Made by a program: the position numbers and the translations under genes
In this document: positions 1 through 12,284 of the stretch, in pieces
Layout: every line of letters begins with the position of its first letter
Position numbering within the stretch: the stretch's first letter is position 1
Notes under the pieces: generated by a model
Told to the model about the DNA's origin: nothing
Seen by the model: the letters and a program-made list of their open reading frames with translations, nothing else
Databases searched by the model: none
Source: Chondrus crispus
Taxonomy: Eukaryota; Rhodophyta; Florideophyceae; Gigartinales; Gigartinaceae
Assembly (NCBI RefSeq): GCF_000350225.1
Contig: NW_005179123.1
Location: 85,387-149,386 of the forward strand
Length of the DNA stretch: 64,000 nt
Reading direction: 5' to 3'

Positions 1-2461
1 TGGCGTGTCGGGCAAGCCTGTTCAACATATTCAACAAGTTCCGTTTTTCTGGATAAAATTTTCATATTTCGATTTTGTTCAAGAGAGGTGGTACTGTTCC
101 AGAATCGGTGGAAAGTAACTTGTATTTATACCACACGACTACGTACCCGCCTCCCCCCTCCTTCCGCTGGCGAAACGCATTTCACACCTTGCCTTCCGAG
201 CGAAATTAACTGTTTTCACAGCAAGAACGACCGCAAAAGCCAGTTGCTCCCCGACACTTTTCGAAAATATACTCCTTCACATCACATCTCTTCCCGTGTC
301 ATCAACTCGCCATCCTGAACAATGGCGCTGGGCCATCTCGCAAACAACGTCTACGTCGTCCTGTTTGCTTACATCGCGGCCTTCCTGCCGTGGACCGCCT
401 CGAACGCTTGCGACTTTATCTCGCCGGCATGGCGCAAGGCTGGCAACGTACGCGTCGAAGGATACATCAACCTGGCCGTTACCGTTGTCTCAGCTCTTTA
501 CATCTTATTTTACATTGCCATTCAAATTGAGAACGATACCAAGGAAATGTTCACAGCGATTGGCGCATTGCTATTTGCGCTGCAGCACTTCTTGCGGACA
601 GCGTGGGGCTTGTGGCAGCTTCGTGTCTTTGTGGCATGGGCTTCTAAGAGCATTAGAGCTTTGCAGGCGTTGGGGATTGATTATGATTTAAAAGTTGAAA
701 AACTTCTGGGTGCCGAAGAGAACGACGAGAGGCGTAGTGGAGGAGACGACAAGAATGAAGGCCAGGACGAAACGGACGTCCTGTCTGCGGATAAGATGGC
801 AGATGAGCTGTTAGTCAGCGACAAACTCATCAAGAATCGCGTTTTTCATGGAAAAGCCCGTTGTTACCTGGAGTTCGGGGACATGGATATGACGACGGAC
901 TCATCGCATGGCAACGTTTTCATCCAGCACATAATGACACTGGGGCGTATACTGTCCATACCAATCCAATACGCGTATCATACAGTGTTGCAGCGGTTCT
1001 TTGGGCGAGGGAGAGTGCCGAAAGTGCGTCTGGTGCCTTACGAACCGGAGGAGGTTTGGCTGCGGTGGTCTGTAGCGTTTGCTGCTCAAGGGCTGGGAGG
1101 GTGGATGAAGGAGTTTCGAGTTGCGGCAAAGGCCGACGAAGATTTGTCGGGTTTGAACAATATGCAGCAGTACAAGAATCGACGGGACTACGTGGCGAGC
1201 CGAGTGCTGACCACGGCTGGATTACAGCTGTGGCTGGGACGTTGCGTACGGCTAGGTGAGGACTCAGCTGGGTTGAAGCCAACACTATTGCGAAGAGTGA
1301 TCGAGTCAGGCTGCGGTTTGCCGTTTGATGCAAGACAGGTAAGTGCGATGAAGTCAGGTGGAAGGGGGTACAGGCCGTACGCTCTGAAACTATCGGGGAT
1401 CATGCAGGAGATGCCGGTTTCGTTTGAAAAAGAAATCGAGGGGTTTGATATCGAGAGAGTGGAGTGGCTGGCGATCTTGCTGAACATAGGGCATGAAGTT
1501 ATGTTAAAGGAGGCCCTGAACACGATGCGGGAGGAAATATAGTTCGAGTCGTTGCTGCACAATGATTTTGCAATGGAGAATCTGCGGGAGCAGCTGGGGA
1601 TCGGGGAGACGTTCCTTGGGGAAGTTTTGTATGGGAGAAGCATTGCCAGTCAGAGTGCGTTCCCGTTGCCTGAATGGTGCTTTCATTTGGTGTCGGGTGA
1701 GAATCGAATGGTGACGAAGATCGGGGAGCTGATGGATTTCCGGCTGGCGCTGATGGCTGGGGGTCAGGTACGATTTATGGTTGAGAGAGATAGACGTTGG
1801 TAGGGACGCTGTATTGGACCAAAGACGACAGAGACTGCGGAATGTTTGATCGGTGACGAGGTATGCACGGATGATAGTGAATCGAAAAGTAATGGTGTAT
1901 TTGCAACACATGTGCGGTTAGAAGAAGGAGGCTTGCATACCAGTTTTGTGTGTTTAGTTTCACTACGATCGAAGTGGCAAGGATGGAGGATGAGATTGGA
2001 GTGGAAGAGGAGCAACGGATGTCGAGGGAGGCGGGAGAAGTGGAGATCAAGCAAGGAGAGTGCTGTTGTGACTCTTATTCGAAGTCGAGGACAAGCACAA
2101 GACGAGACAGCCAGGATCAAGACGGTTGAGTCGACCATAACGGCGATGTGCGCTCCTCAACAGACAAAGCTTGTTCGACTCGAGTACACTAGCGAGCATG
2201 TGCATGAAGTGAGTGTACGGTTATGTCGTGGGGAAAATGATGCAGAGGGGGTTTTCGAGTGGGAGCGGTGGCGAGAAGCGGCGATGAGGTGCATGGAGGG
2301 CCTAAAGTGATGGCAAGGGAGTCACGCAATGAAAGCAGTGGAATTCCGTAGGTCGAGACTCGCAAAAGACTTGGGTTTGCGGATTCTGGAATCAGCGATA
2401 AGGGGGAGCAGGCATGAGTTTGTGACGTGGGCGGTATGAGAATCGTTCGAACGAAACATTG

Positions 2462-2591
2462 AACGCAGAAATAGGATAATCCTTGAGAAGCCAATACCTT
2501 ATTTTAGCTTGATTAATAGGAGCACGGCCTAAAAATTGTTTCGTACCGAGTTCAATGACTTCGGTATCTGGGTATGGTTGGTAAAGCTTAT
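2462..2591. repeat. 130-bp insertion in copy A
   Basis: Copy A has about 130 bp between the words AAACATTG and CAAACTTGAAG, which are adjacent in copy B (around 8512). No terminal repeat or target duplication is obvious, so it may be a relic or a filler insertion. Confidence 0.6.
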
Positions 2592-3805
2592 CAAACTTGA
2601 AGTTGAGAGTGAGAAACTTTTGGTGCAGTTTGCCATGACACGGGAGCCTGTGTCCCTTGCTGTGAAAAACAAGAACATGACTAAAAGTGTTGACCGTATC
2701 GTGGGAAGGAGATGGCTCTGTCGGGTATGTAGAAGCAATTCGTGAGGGGATCCGTGACGGGTGGCTCAATGTGAGAGAAGCACTGCTTACGGGCGGCACG
2801 AGGGTTGTGGCAAGTGGAACGGCGATGTCGAACCAGACTGAAGACACCAAGGACTTGATTCGTAAGGCGGATAATCTGATTGCCGGACGACATGAAAATT
2901 TCGGGAGGGTCATTATTCTGCTCAAGGTAGCGGCACTGGAGAGGACATAGACGCTCTGTGCAGATGTGTGAGGCTTTCGAGGAATTTAGAGCCGACATCG
3001 AACTCGGGACAAGCGGTGCAAATGATCAAAGCGTTCTTTGATGCCAAATTGCTTACAAGCTTGACATTTACGTCAACAAACGGTGACGATGGGTTTGAGA
3101 AGCTGTTTGAATGTTTGCGAAGCTGGTGGTGGAGCAGAGTTGTGCTAGAGTGATCTTGGATTTGTTTGTAGAAGCGCTCAGAGACGCGATTGAGTTTGAC
3201 GTGGCCGGAAGCTTTCGAAAATGTCATGCATGGATACGAAAAGTGATTGTGTGTTCCCGGAAATGGAATCAGTTGGATATGCTTGCCAAGTTTTCGGACT
3301 TGCGCGTTGGAAATGGCGGGAATGTGAAATCAGGGGAAGCAGAAGGCGATGGTGTTTGAAAGGAGGCCTTTTTCTCTGAAGGAGAGGTGACCAAGTGTGA
3401 TGATATGACGTGTGATCTTGTTGGTAAGGCTTTACTGGAACGCATGATACGCGAATACGCGACGTTATTTTCAAGAGAAGGAGTTTAGACTGCTGGGTAC
3501 TGCCGGACAGGGAGCTCCTCGGTTTACTAGTACGAGAGAGAGACAATATGCGGGAAGTCAGGATGTGAATTCAAGCGCAAACGCCATGATTCGCCTTGCA
3601 ATTATTTTCACGCGAGGCGCACGAGGGGTGGGTCGTGACACTGGACAAGCGAAACTTCTATTCGAGACCGCAAGCTAAGAGCATGAAGTCTGTGGCGCGA
3701 TGGTGAACTCGGTAATTTGCGTGCAGAAGGGACCGAAGCAGTAGAGCGTAACGCGGTGTGATCTATGAAGCTGTATGAGCGCGCTATCGAGAAGGATGAC
3801 GACGT

Positions 3806-4070
3806 TGTTAAGCGCAGGCTCTGGTCTGTAATTTGTCGAAAGCCAACAGTTCAATGAAAAGGGTCTATGACCGCCGCCATCGCTCGATGGTTGGCTGATG
3901 ATGATTTAGGGGGCGTACCATTGTAGATTTAATGATTAATCAGCGCGGCGGAGCGGCGCGCACCAGAGTCTTGTTCTGGTTGCCATAAAGTCGGGGTGAC
4001 CGGGTCACTGTAGACCCGATCACCTGAAGAAACGACATACATTTTCCAGATATCCCTGGCTTGCCTTTTA
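3806..4070. mobile_element. 265-bp MITE-like insertion with 5-bp target duplication
   Basis: The segment interrupts a Sel1 repeat. GACGT stands at 3801-3805 and again at 4071-4075. Removing the segment and one GACGT restores a perfect repeat reading frame (GAC GTC GAT GCG ATG). The ends show only weak inverted similarity (TTAAGCGCAGGC against TAAAAGGCAAGC in reverse complement). No ORF is seen inside. It is too short to be autonomous and I cannot name its family. Confidence 0.7.
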
Positions 4071-5399
4071 GACGTCGATGCGATGGTGAGCCTCCGTAAT
4101 TTGCTCGCAGAAGGCGCCGAAGGAGTTGAGGGTAACGTGGTGCGATCTATGGAGCTATATGAGCGGGCTATCGAGGAGGGTGACGACGTCGATGCAATGG
4201 TGAACCTCGGTAATTTGCTCGCAAGAGGTGCCGAAGGAGTAGATCGTGACGCAGTGCGATCTGTGGAGCTGTATAAGCACGCTATCGAGAAGGGTGAGGA
4301 CGTCGATGCGATGATTCACCTCGATTTTTTGCTCGCAAAAGGTGCCGAAGGAGTAGAGCGTGACGCGGTGCGATCTATGGAGCTGCTTGAGCGCGCTATC
4401 GAGAAGGGTGAGGACGTCACTGCGATGTTTAACCTCGGTGTTTTGCTTGCAGAAGGTGGCGAAGGAATTGAGGGTAACGCGGTGCGAGCTATGGAGCTGA
4501 TGAGCGCGCTATCGAGGAGGGTGAGGACGTAAATGCAATGTATAACCTCGGTAATTTGCTGAAACAAAGAGCCGAAGGAGTAGAGCGTGACGCGGTGCGA
4601 GCTATGGAGCTATACGAGCGCGCTATCGAGAAGGGTGAGGACCCCGATGCGATGGTGAACCTCGGTAATTCGCTGAAACAAGGCGCCGAAGGAGTACAGA
4701 GCGATGGAGTACGAGCTGTGGCACTGTATGATCGTGCAATGGCGAAAGGAAATTCAGGTAATGCGACTTGCAATCTTGCGATGATGTTGAGGGACGGAGC
4801 GGAAGGGGTGGAGCGCAATGCGGTGCGTGCGGTGGAGCTGTTTGAGATGGACATGGGAACGGAAGCAGAGCAAGTCAATGGTGTGTCTTGGAGACATGAT
4901 GCGGGACGGGGCGGACGGGGTGGCCTGCGATACGGATGGAGCGATACTGTTGTACGAGATGGCGGTCGAGGAAGACAAGAACGCGGAGGCGGTAGCCACG
5001 CTTGCGGCGTTGCGGCGAGACAGATCAGATGGCAGTACGCGGGACGAGGGGTGAGTGAGAACAGAGGAAGGCGGGATGGAAGGCGGGATGGAAGGCGGGA
5101 TGGAAGGCGTGGGCAGTGGGGGAGGAAAGTGCCGCATGGATAGGCGGCGTAATGACATATTTTTAGTGTAAATGTTTGCGGTGTAATTATTATTTTATAA
5201 GACAACAGTAACACGTGTACAGTAGTGCATTCATCATCGCCGCGATGGCCTTCTTCTTCAGCTGGAGCAGGAGCGGGGAGAGGAAGATAGGGACAAAGGA
5301 GGACGGGGCGGGACGGCAGAGTTGCGGGCGAGTCTCCGACACCGGTGGCCAACGTCGACTCGGTGTTAATCGAAAACACTCGTCTGTACTTTTCTCTTA

Positions 5400-6094
5400 A
5401 CTCTCTTTGTTTGTCTCGGGACCAGATTGACAGTGGACACGCTGAGCTTGCTACTGTACAGTACCGGCGCTGGACATACTGTAATTTAAATTTAGGGTAT
5501 GGGTCGGCGCGCTGGAGATGGCGAGATGCGAGGGATGCGAGGCGGGTTCTCCCTGGTTGTAAATAAAGTTTTTTATCATACGCGATATGCACCGTGATTT
5601 TAATACGTATTTTAATGTGTACCTTATCATACCCTTGTAAACATACCTGCTGTCTACAGCAGCCTACATAGGCCACTGATTGTCTTCCACAGTGGAATCT
5701 GGTGCGCGTAACTGGCGGCGCTGCTGGGAGATATAAACTTTAGATAATCAAATTAAATTTACGCCGGTGTGCATGTGAGGCAGGCGAAGGCTCCCATGCC
5801 TCACATGAGCCAAACATCTGGTGATGTTGATTGTCGTGGGGAAGTCGTATTGGACAATTAAATACTGTAAGCCCTATCTCCACAAGCCCTATCTCAACAA
5901 GCCCTATCTCAACAATCCCTCGTTGAATCCCTTGGCGAAATCCAAGTGTGCCCGTGCCCGCCTTGTTGGATCGCATGCCTGCCATCTCGAGATCATCATC
6001 AACCTCTTCTGTGGCCTCGTGAATGGCCACCGCCCTCTTTGCGCCTGATTCTGTCTTTACGGTAAGTCGTGCACCAAAACGGACAAACGACACC
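5400..6094. other. Spacer between the duplicated units, with a short tandem repeat
   Basis: No coding region recognised. Around 5870-5915 the 15-bp unit AAGCCCTATCTCMAC is repeated about three times. The rest is A/T-rich intergenic sequence. Confidence 0.6.
5562..5567 (+). promoter_or_regulatory. Candidate polyadenylation signal AATAAA of copy A
   Basis: AATAAA followed by a T-rich stretch, about 420 bp after the last Sel1 codons of copy A. Position and sequence fit a cleavage signal. The equivalent position lies beyond the duplicated part downstream, so copy B must use another signal. Confidence 0.4.
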
Positions 6095-6311
6095 GCACAT
6101 AACTTATGTATACCATACGGCCGGCCCGTTCGCGTACCTGCCTCCCCCATCTTCCGCAAGCTAAACGCATTCCACCCCTTGCCTACCGAAAAAAATCAAC
6201 TCGTTTCACAGCAAGAGCGACCGCAAACGCCATCTGCCCCCCAACACGTTTCGAAAATATACTCCTTCACATTGCATCTTCTCCTTTGTCGCCAACTCGT
6301 CATCCTGAACA

Positions 6312-9300
6312 ATGGTGCTGGACCATCTCGCAGACAACTTGTACATCGTCCTGTTTGCGTATATCGCGGCCTTCCTGCCGTGGACAGCCTTGACCGCCTG
6401 CGACTTTTTCTCGCCGGCGTGGCGCAAGGCACACGACGTACGCAACTCAGGATACATCAACCTGGCCCTTACCGGTGTCCCAGCTCTTTACATCTTATTT
6501 TACATAGCGATTCAATTTGAGAACGATACCAAGGAAATGTTCACGGCGATTGTCGCATTGCTATTTGCGCTGCTGCATTTCTTGCGGACAGCGTGGGGCT
6601 TGTGGCAGCTTCATTTGTTTGTGGCGTGGGCCTCCAAGAGTATTAAAGCTTTGCGCGCGCTGGGGATTGAGTATGAGTTGAAAGATAAAAAGCTTCTGGG
6701 TGCCGAAGAGAAGAAAGATAAGTGTAGGCGAGGAAAGGGAAAGAATGAAGGCCAGGACGAAACGAAGGTCCTGTCTCCGGATGAGATGGCGGATAAATTG
6801 TTACTCAGCGACGAACTCATCGAGAATCGCCTTTTTCATGGAAAAGCCCGTTGTTACCTGCGGTTCGGGGACATGGATATGATGACGGACTCATCGTGTG
6901 GCAACATTTTTCTCCAGCGCATAATGATACTGGCGCGTATACTGTCCATACCAATCCGATACGTGTATCTTACAGTGTTGCAGCGGTGCTTTGAGGGAGA
7001 GAGTGTGCCGAAAGTGAGGCAGGTGCCTCTCGAAACGGAGGAGGTTTGGCTGCGGTGGTCTGTAGCGTTTGCTGCTCAAGGGCTGGGAGGGTGGATGAAG
7101 GAGTTTCGAGTTACGGCAAAAGCGGACGAAGATTTGTCGGGTTTGAACAATATGCAGCAGTACAAGAATCGACGGGACTACGTGGTGGGCCGAGTGCTGA
7201 CCACGGCTGGATTACAGCTGTGGCTGGGACGTTGCGTACGGCTAGGTGACGACTCAGTTGTGTCAAAGACAGAACTATTGCGAAGAGTGTCCGAGTCAGG
7301 CTGCGGTTTGCCGTTTGATGCAAAACAGGTGAATGTGATGGAGTCACCTGAATAGGGGTACAGGTCGTACGCTCTGAAACTATCGGGGATCATGCAGGAC
7401 ATGCCGGTTTCGTTTGGGAAAGAAATCGAGGGGTTTGATATCGAGAGAGTAGAGTGGCTGGCGATTTTGCTGAACATGGGGTGTGAAGTTAGTTCAAAGA
7501 AGGAGGCCCAAACCCAGAACACCAAGGTGGAGGAAAGAGAGCCCGAGCGGTTGCCGCACAATGATTTTGCAATGGAGAATCTGCGGGAGCAGCTGGGGAT
7601 CGAGGAGAAGTTCCCGGGGGAAATTGTGGAGGAGAGAAGCATTTCAGGGATCGGGGAGAAGTTGACTGGGGAAATTGTGAAGGAGAGAAGCATTGCCAGT
7701 CTGAGTGCGTTCCCGCTGCCGGAATCCTGCTTTCATTTGGTGTCGAGTGAGAACCGAATGGTGACGAAGATCGGGGAACTGATTGATTGCTGGCTGGCGC
7801 TGATGGCCGGGGGTCAGGTACGATTTATGGTTGAGAGAGATAAACGTTGGTAGGGACGCTGTATTGGACCAAAGACGACAGAGACTGCGGAATGTTTGAT
7901 CGGTGACGAGGTATGCACGGATGATAGTGAATCGAAAAGTAATGGTGTATTTGCAACACATGTGCGGTTAGAAGAAGGAGGCTTGCATACCAGTTTTGTG
8001 TGTTTAGTTTCACTACGATCGAAGTGACAAGGATGGAGGATGAGATTGGAGTGGAAGAGGAGCAACGGATGTCGAGGGAGGCGGGAGAAGTGGATATCAA
8101 GCAAGGAGAGAGCTGTGTGACTCTTATTGGAAGGCGGGGAAGAGACACAAGACCAGACGGGCAGGATCAAGACAGTTGAGTTGACAATAACGGCGATGTG
8201 CGCCCCGCAACAGACTAAGCTTGATGTTCGACTCGAGTACACAAGCGAGCATGTGCATGAAGTGAGTGTACGGTTACGCCGAGAGGCAAATGGTGCAGAG
8301 GGGATGTTCGAGTGGGAGTGGTGGCGAGACGCGGCCATGGGGCGCATGGAGGGCCTAACGCGATGGCAAGTGCATCACGAAATGGAAGCAGTGGAATTCC
8401 GTAGGTCGAGACTCGCCATAGACTCGGGTTTGCGGATTCTGGATTCAGCGATAAGGGAGAGTGGGCATGAGTTCGTAACGTGGGCGGGATGGGAACCGTT
8501 CCGAACGAAGCATTGCAAACTTGAAGTTGAGAGTGAGAAGCTGCTGCTGGAGTTTGCCGTGACAAGGCAGCCTGGGTCCCTTGTTTCGAAAAACAAAAAC
8601 GGGACTTACAGTGTCGACCGTATGGTGGGAAGGAGATGCTCTGTCGGGTATGCAGAAGCAAGGCGTGAGTCGATCCGTGATGGGTGTCTCATTGTGAAAG
8701 AAGCACTGCTTGAAGGCACGAGTGTTGTGGAAAGTGGCACGGCGATGTCGAAGCAGACTGAAGACACCAAGGACTTGATTCGTAAGGCGGATGATCTGAT
8801 TGGCGGAGGACATGAAAACTTCGATAGGGCCATTTTTCTGCTCAAGGTAGCGGCGCTGGAGAGGAATGACTTTGGCGCTCTGTGCAGATGCGTGAGAATT
8901 CTGTCGGATTCGGGGTCGACAAGGATGTATGCGGCGAGGACATCGAACTCGAAACAAGCGGCGCAAATGATCAAAGCGTTCTTTCATGCCAAGTTGCATA
9001 CAAGCTTGACATCTACGCCAACAAGCGGTGACGATGGGTTTGAGAAGCTGTTTGATTTGTTTGAAAAGCTAGTGGTGGAGCAGAGTTTTGATGGAGTGAT
9101 CGTGGATTTGTTCGTAGAAGCGCTCGATGTTGCGATTTGCTTAGACGCAGTCGGAAGCGTTCGAAAATGTCATGCATGGATACGAAAAGCGATTGTGTGT
9201 TCCCGGAAATGGAATCAGTTGGACACGCTTGCCAATTTTTCGGACTTGCCCGTTGGAAATGGCGGGGACGTGAAGTCGAGGAAAGGAAAAGGAGATGATG

Positions 9301-10442
9301 TTGGAAAGGAGGCCTTTTTCTCTGAAGGAGAGGTGACCGAGTGTGACATTATGACGTATGATCTTGTTGGCAAGGCTTTATTGGAACGCATGATAAGCGA
9401 ATACGCGACGTTACTTTCAAGAGAACGAGTTTGGATTGTGCTGGGTACTGCCAGACAGGGGGCTCCTCAGTTTACTAGTGCGAGAAAGAGACAATATGCG
9501 GGAAGTCAGGATGTGAAATCAAGCGCAGACGCCATGATTAACCTTGGAGGTCTTTTCGCGCGAGGGGCACGAGGGGTGGGTTGTGACGCTAGACAAGCGA
9601 AACTTCTGTATGAAACTGCGATCGAAGAGCACAAAGTCAGTGCAGCGATGTCTAACCTCGGTGTTTTGCTCGTAGAAGGTGACGACGTCGATGCGATGGT
9701 GTTCCTCGGTAAATTGCTCGAAGAAGGTGGCGAAGGAGTAGAGCGTGACGCAGTGCGATCTGTGGAACTGTATGAGCGCGCTATCGAGAAGGGTGAGGAC
9801 GTCGAGGCGATGGTGTACCTAGGTAATTTGCTGAGACAAGGAGCCGAAGGAGTAGAGCGTGACGCAGTGCAATCTGTGGAGCTGTATGAGCGCGCTATCG
9901 AGAAGGGTGAGGACGTCGATGCGATGAATAACCTCGGTGTTTTGCTGGAACAAGGAGCCGAAGGAGTAGAGCGTGACGCGGTGCGATCTGTGGAGCTGTA
10001 TGAGCGCGCTATCGAGAATGGTGAGGACGTCGATGCGATGGTGTACCTAGGTAATTTGCTGAGACAAGGTCCCGAAGGAGTAGAGCGTGACGCAGTACGA
10101 GCTTTGGCATTGTATGATCGTGCAGTGGCGAAAGGATATTCCGGTAATGCGACTTGCAATCTTGCGATGATGTTGAGGGACGGAGCGGAAGGGGTAGAGC
10201 GCAATGCGGTACGTGCGGTGGAGCTGTTTGAGATGGACATCAAGGAACGGAAGCAGAGCAAGTCAATGGTGTGTCTTGGAGACATGATGCGGGACGGGTT
10301 GGACGGGGTGGCCCGCGACACGGATCGAGCGATACTGTTGTACGAGATGGCGGTTGAGGAAGACAAGAACGCGGAGGCGGTAGCCAAGCTTGCGGCGTTG
10401 CGGCGGGACAGATCAGACGGCAGTGCGCGGGACGAGGGGTGA
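6312..10442 (+). CDS. Large membrane protein with C-terminal Sel1-like repeats (copy B), five exons
   Basis: Proposed CDS is join(6312..7328,7398..7746,7854..7902,8008..8089,8157..10442), 1,260 aa. The introns are 69 nt (GTGAAT...GCAG), 107 nt (GTGAGA...GTAG), 105 nt (GTGACG...TTAG) and 67 nt (GTGGAT...CCAG). They remove every in-frame stop (including TAG 7353 and TAG 7851) and both frame changes, and sites and lengths are matched in copy A. The N-terminus has about three hydrophobic segments (residues ~10-26, 50-71, 78-108), so it is membrane-anchored. The middle, about 100-950, has no domain I recognise. From residue ~957 to ~1245 there are eight or nine Sel1/TPR-like repeats of 36 residues (LGxLLxxGxEGVERDAVRxxELYERAIEKGED), which are protein-protein interaction solenoids in known families. 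Function is unknown; an adaptor role at a membrane is inference. Splice sites are predicted, not proven. Confidence 0.75.
9530..10400 (+). repeat. 108-bp tandem repeats encoding Sel1-like units
   Basis: Coding minisatellite of 108-bp units (36 codons), eight or nine units with highest identity in the central four. The motif GAAGGAGTAGAGCGTGACGC recurs in each central unit. The homologous array in copy A spans about 4083-4850 and differs in unit order, which suggests unit gain and loss after the gene duplication. Confidence 0.85.
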
Positions 10443-10740
10443 GTGAGAGAACAGAGGAAGGGGACGTCGGGATGGAGGGCGTGGGGCAGTGGGAGGGGGG
10501 GAGGTGCCACATAGATAAGCGGCGTAATGTGACATATTTTTAGTGTAAATGTTTTCGGTTAAGACAACGGTAACACGTGTACAGTAGCGCATTCGTCATC
10601 GCCGCGATGGCCTTCTCCTTCAGCCGAAGAGGAAGAACAGGGAAAAAGGAGGACGGAGCGGGACGGCAGAGTTGCGGGCGAGTCTCCGACACTGGTGGCC
10701 AACGTCGACTCTCGGTGTTAATCGAAAACACTCGTCTGTA

Positions 10741-12284
10741 CGCTAACGGTACTCGGTTTCCATGAAAAGCAGAGTCGCCGACTTCCATTACCCGAATCCA
10801 TCGGTCGCCCAGTTTAGCCCCATCACTCAGTCGGCCTCCGACAGCTCCGTCTGCATGGCTCCGTGGCTCACCGCCTGCCGCATCGCTTTCGCCGTCTCGC
10901 TGCCGACTCAGCGCGCGCGTCACGTGCTGCGACGGACATGCCGCGCGCTGCCGCGGTGGCGCGTGGCGCGATTCTCATCAAGTTGAAATTTTAATGACGG
11001 GAAATTCGAAAACAACTCAGAATTCGGACGTCCGTCTTGTTTGGTTGTTCCGGTTGTTCTTGTCATCACGCACCCGCACACTGTAAGGAGACAGTTAGCC
11101 GAAAGGACAGGCTGTGCAGACACACGAGCCCCCACACGGGAGTTTCCCCTTTTTAGGAGACGGGGACGGAGAAGCCAAGTAAAAACGGGTCATGCGACTT
11201 TCCACTACTTGTGTACAGTTCTCCGTATTTTTTGCCTGACTCTCCCCTAAGTCCGTGAGGAGCCAAAATCTTGTGTGTGAATTTTGCCAGGCCGCGTTGA
11301 TTAAATTTGGCTGGGAGCTTGACGGCATACGCCGAAAAGGTAGCGTGAGGCAAGGAAGGTTCTGTTGCATTCCCAGACCTTTCCTTGGCTGACGCATCGC
11401 CCACAACACGTCCGGTCTTTCCACGCCTCGCAATCGAAGCAGGAGATTGCGGAGGAGGTATCGGTGGGAAGCGCTACTGTTGTAATGTGAAGATACAGCT
11501 GGCGGGAGATCGGGAATAGCTGTGGGCACTACCATCGCGTGGCACGCGTGTTTCCAGAACCGAGCTTTATCGCGTCGCAAAATATGTCAGGTTCTCCCCC
11601 AGACAAAGCACGATCCGCTCCGGGTCGTGGTGCGTTGCGTCGGAGTGGAACGGCAGGGCGCGCGACCGCGACGGACGCCGCAGCGCAACCAGCACCACCG
11701 CGAGCCCGGTCGACCTGCCGGTCCGCACGGCCTGCAGCGCGGGGAGAACCACGGGGCAGAGATGATGCAATGTGTGACTTGAAGGACATTCTCAAACTCA
11801 CATTGGTTTGATAGAACCAAAGATACAGCTGGCGGAGGCTGGCGGAGGCGTGGAGAACCGACTCGCCTCCTTCTTCCTTCTCTCCCCGACAGCAGGGGAA
11901 GTTGTCGGAAGCACGCTCCCAGACCAGTATCGCTGGGAAGGGAAAGTTTTCCTCAGTGCGTTTGCGTCGATTAAATGACTAGGGGGGCGCAAGAGAACGA
12001 GCAGGAGTGGTTGAAGTGGGCGAGAGACTTTGGCGATCTCGAAATACCACCCCTCTGTCTGGGGTCCCCCCTCCGTGCCGCCAAAATCAATTTTCACACT
12101 ACTCTTACAAGGGTACTGTAGCATTTAAAATTTTGTTGCGACCTCACGGACTGGATTACCCGTAGGGGATTGGGGGATTAGTACTACTCTACCGCAGGGA
12201 CTACTCTACCGTAGGTACTACACTGTAGCTAGCTACGCCGGTCTACCCTTCTGCAGGGTACTGCACCGTGGTGTACTACACCTA
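10741..12284. other. Intergenic sequence, no gene recognised
   Basis: About 1.5 kb with only short overlapping open frames on both strands (for example 11529-11811), none of which looks like a known protein. The word CGGACGTCCGTCTTGTTTGG near 11025 is shared with the repeat family at 15.8 and 20.6 kb. Confidence 0.5.

Larger units (their letters stand above)
322..5143 (+). pseudogene. Pseudogene of Sel1-repeat membrane protein (copy A)
   Basis: Homologous throughout to the intact copy at 6312-10442. The start context is the same (CCTGAACAATGG), followed by the same hydrophobic N-terminus. Exons can be followed at 322-1338, 1408-1696, 1804-1852, 1958-2039 and from 2107, with introns 1339-1407 (GTAAGT), 1697-1803 (GTGAGA), 1853-1957 and 2040-2106. 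Lesions not explained by introns are a TAG at 1540-1542, a TGA at 2308-2310, a 130-bp insertion near 2462-2591, several frame changes between 2600 and 3700, and a 265-bp insertion at 3806-4070. The 3' part (4083-4532, then another frame to 5143) still shows 36-residue Sel1-like repeats with the pattern AMxxLGxLLxxGAEGVE. The N-terminal 406 codons remain open, so a truncated membrane protein could still be made; this is only a possibility. Confidence 0.85.
110..5395 (+). repeat. Tandem duplication, upstream unit (partner 6095-10740)
   Basis: About 5.3 kb that aligns colinearly with 6095-10740, including 5' leader, coding part, introns and 3' flank. The leader (around 120-320) and the 3' flank (around 5150-5395, through the words AACACGTGTACAGTA and CACTCGTCTGTA) match the downstream unit, so the duplication took in the whole transcription unit. 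The spacer between the units is about 700 bp. This copy is the more decayed one. Confidence 0.85.
6095..10740 (+). repeat. Tandem duplication, downstream unit (partner 110-5395)
   Basis: Whole-gene duplicate of the unit at 110-5395. Homology begins in the leader near 6095 and ends after the word CACTCGTCTGTA near 10740. This unit lacks the 130-bp and 265-bp insertions seen upstream, which makes it the better proxy for the ancestor. Confidence 0.85.

Noticed and set aside
4489-5676. 395-codon minus-strand ORF over the Sel1 array
   Set aside because: Ser/Arg/Thr-rich mirror of the Sel1 repeats; the sense frame carries the recognised repeat.
7353-7355. TAG as a nonsense mutation in copy B
   Set aside because: It falls inside a 69-nt GT...AG segment at the same place as a GTAAGT...GCAG segment in copy A, so an intron explains it better.
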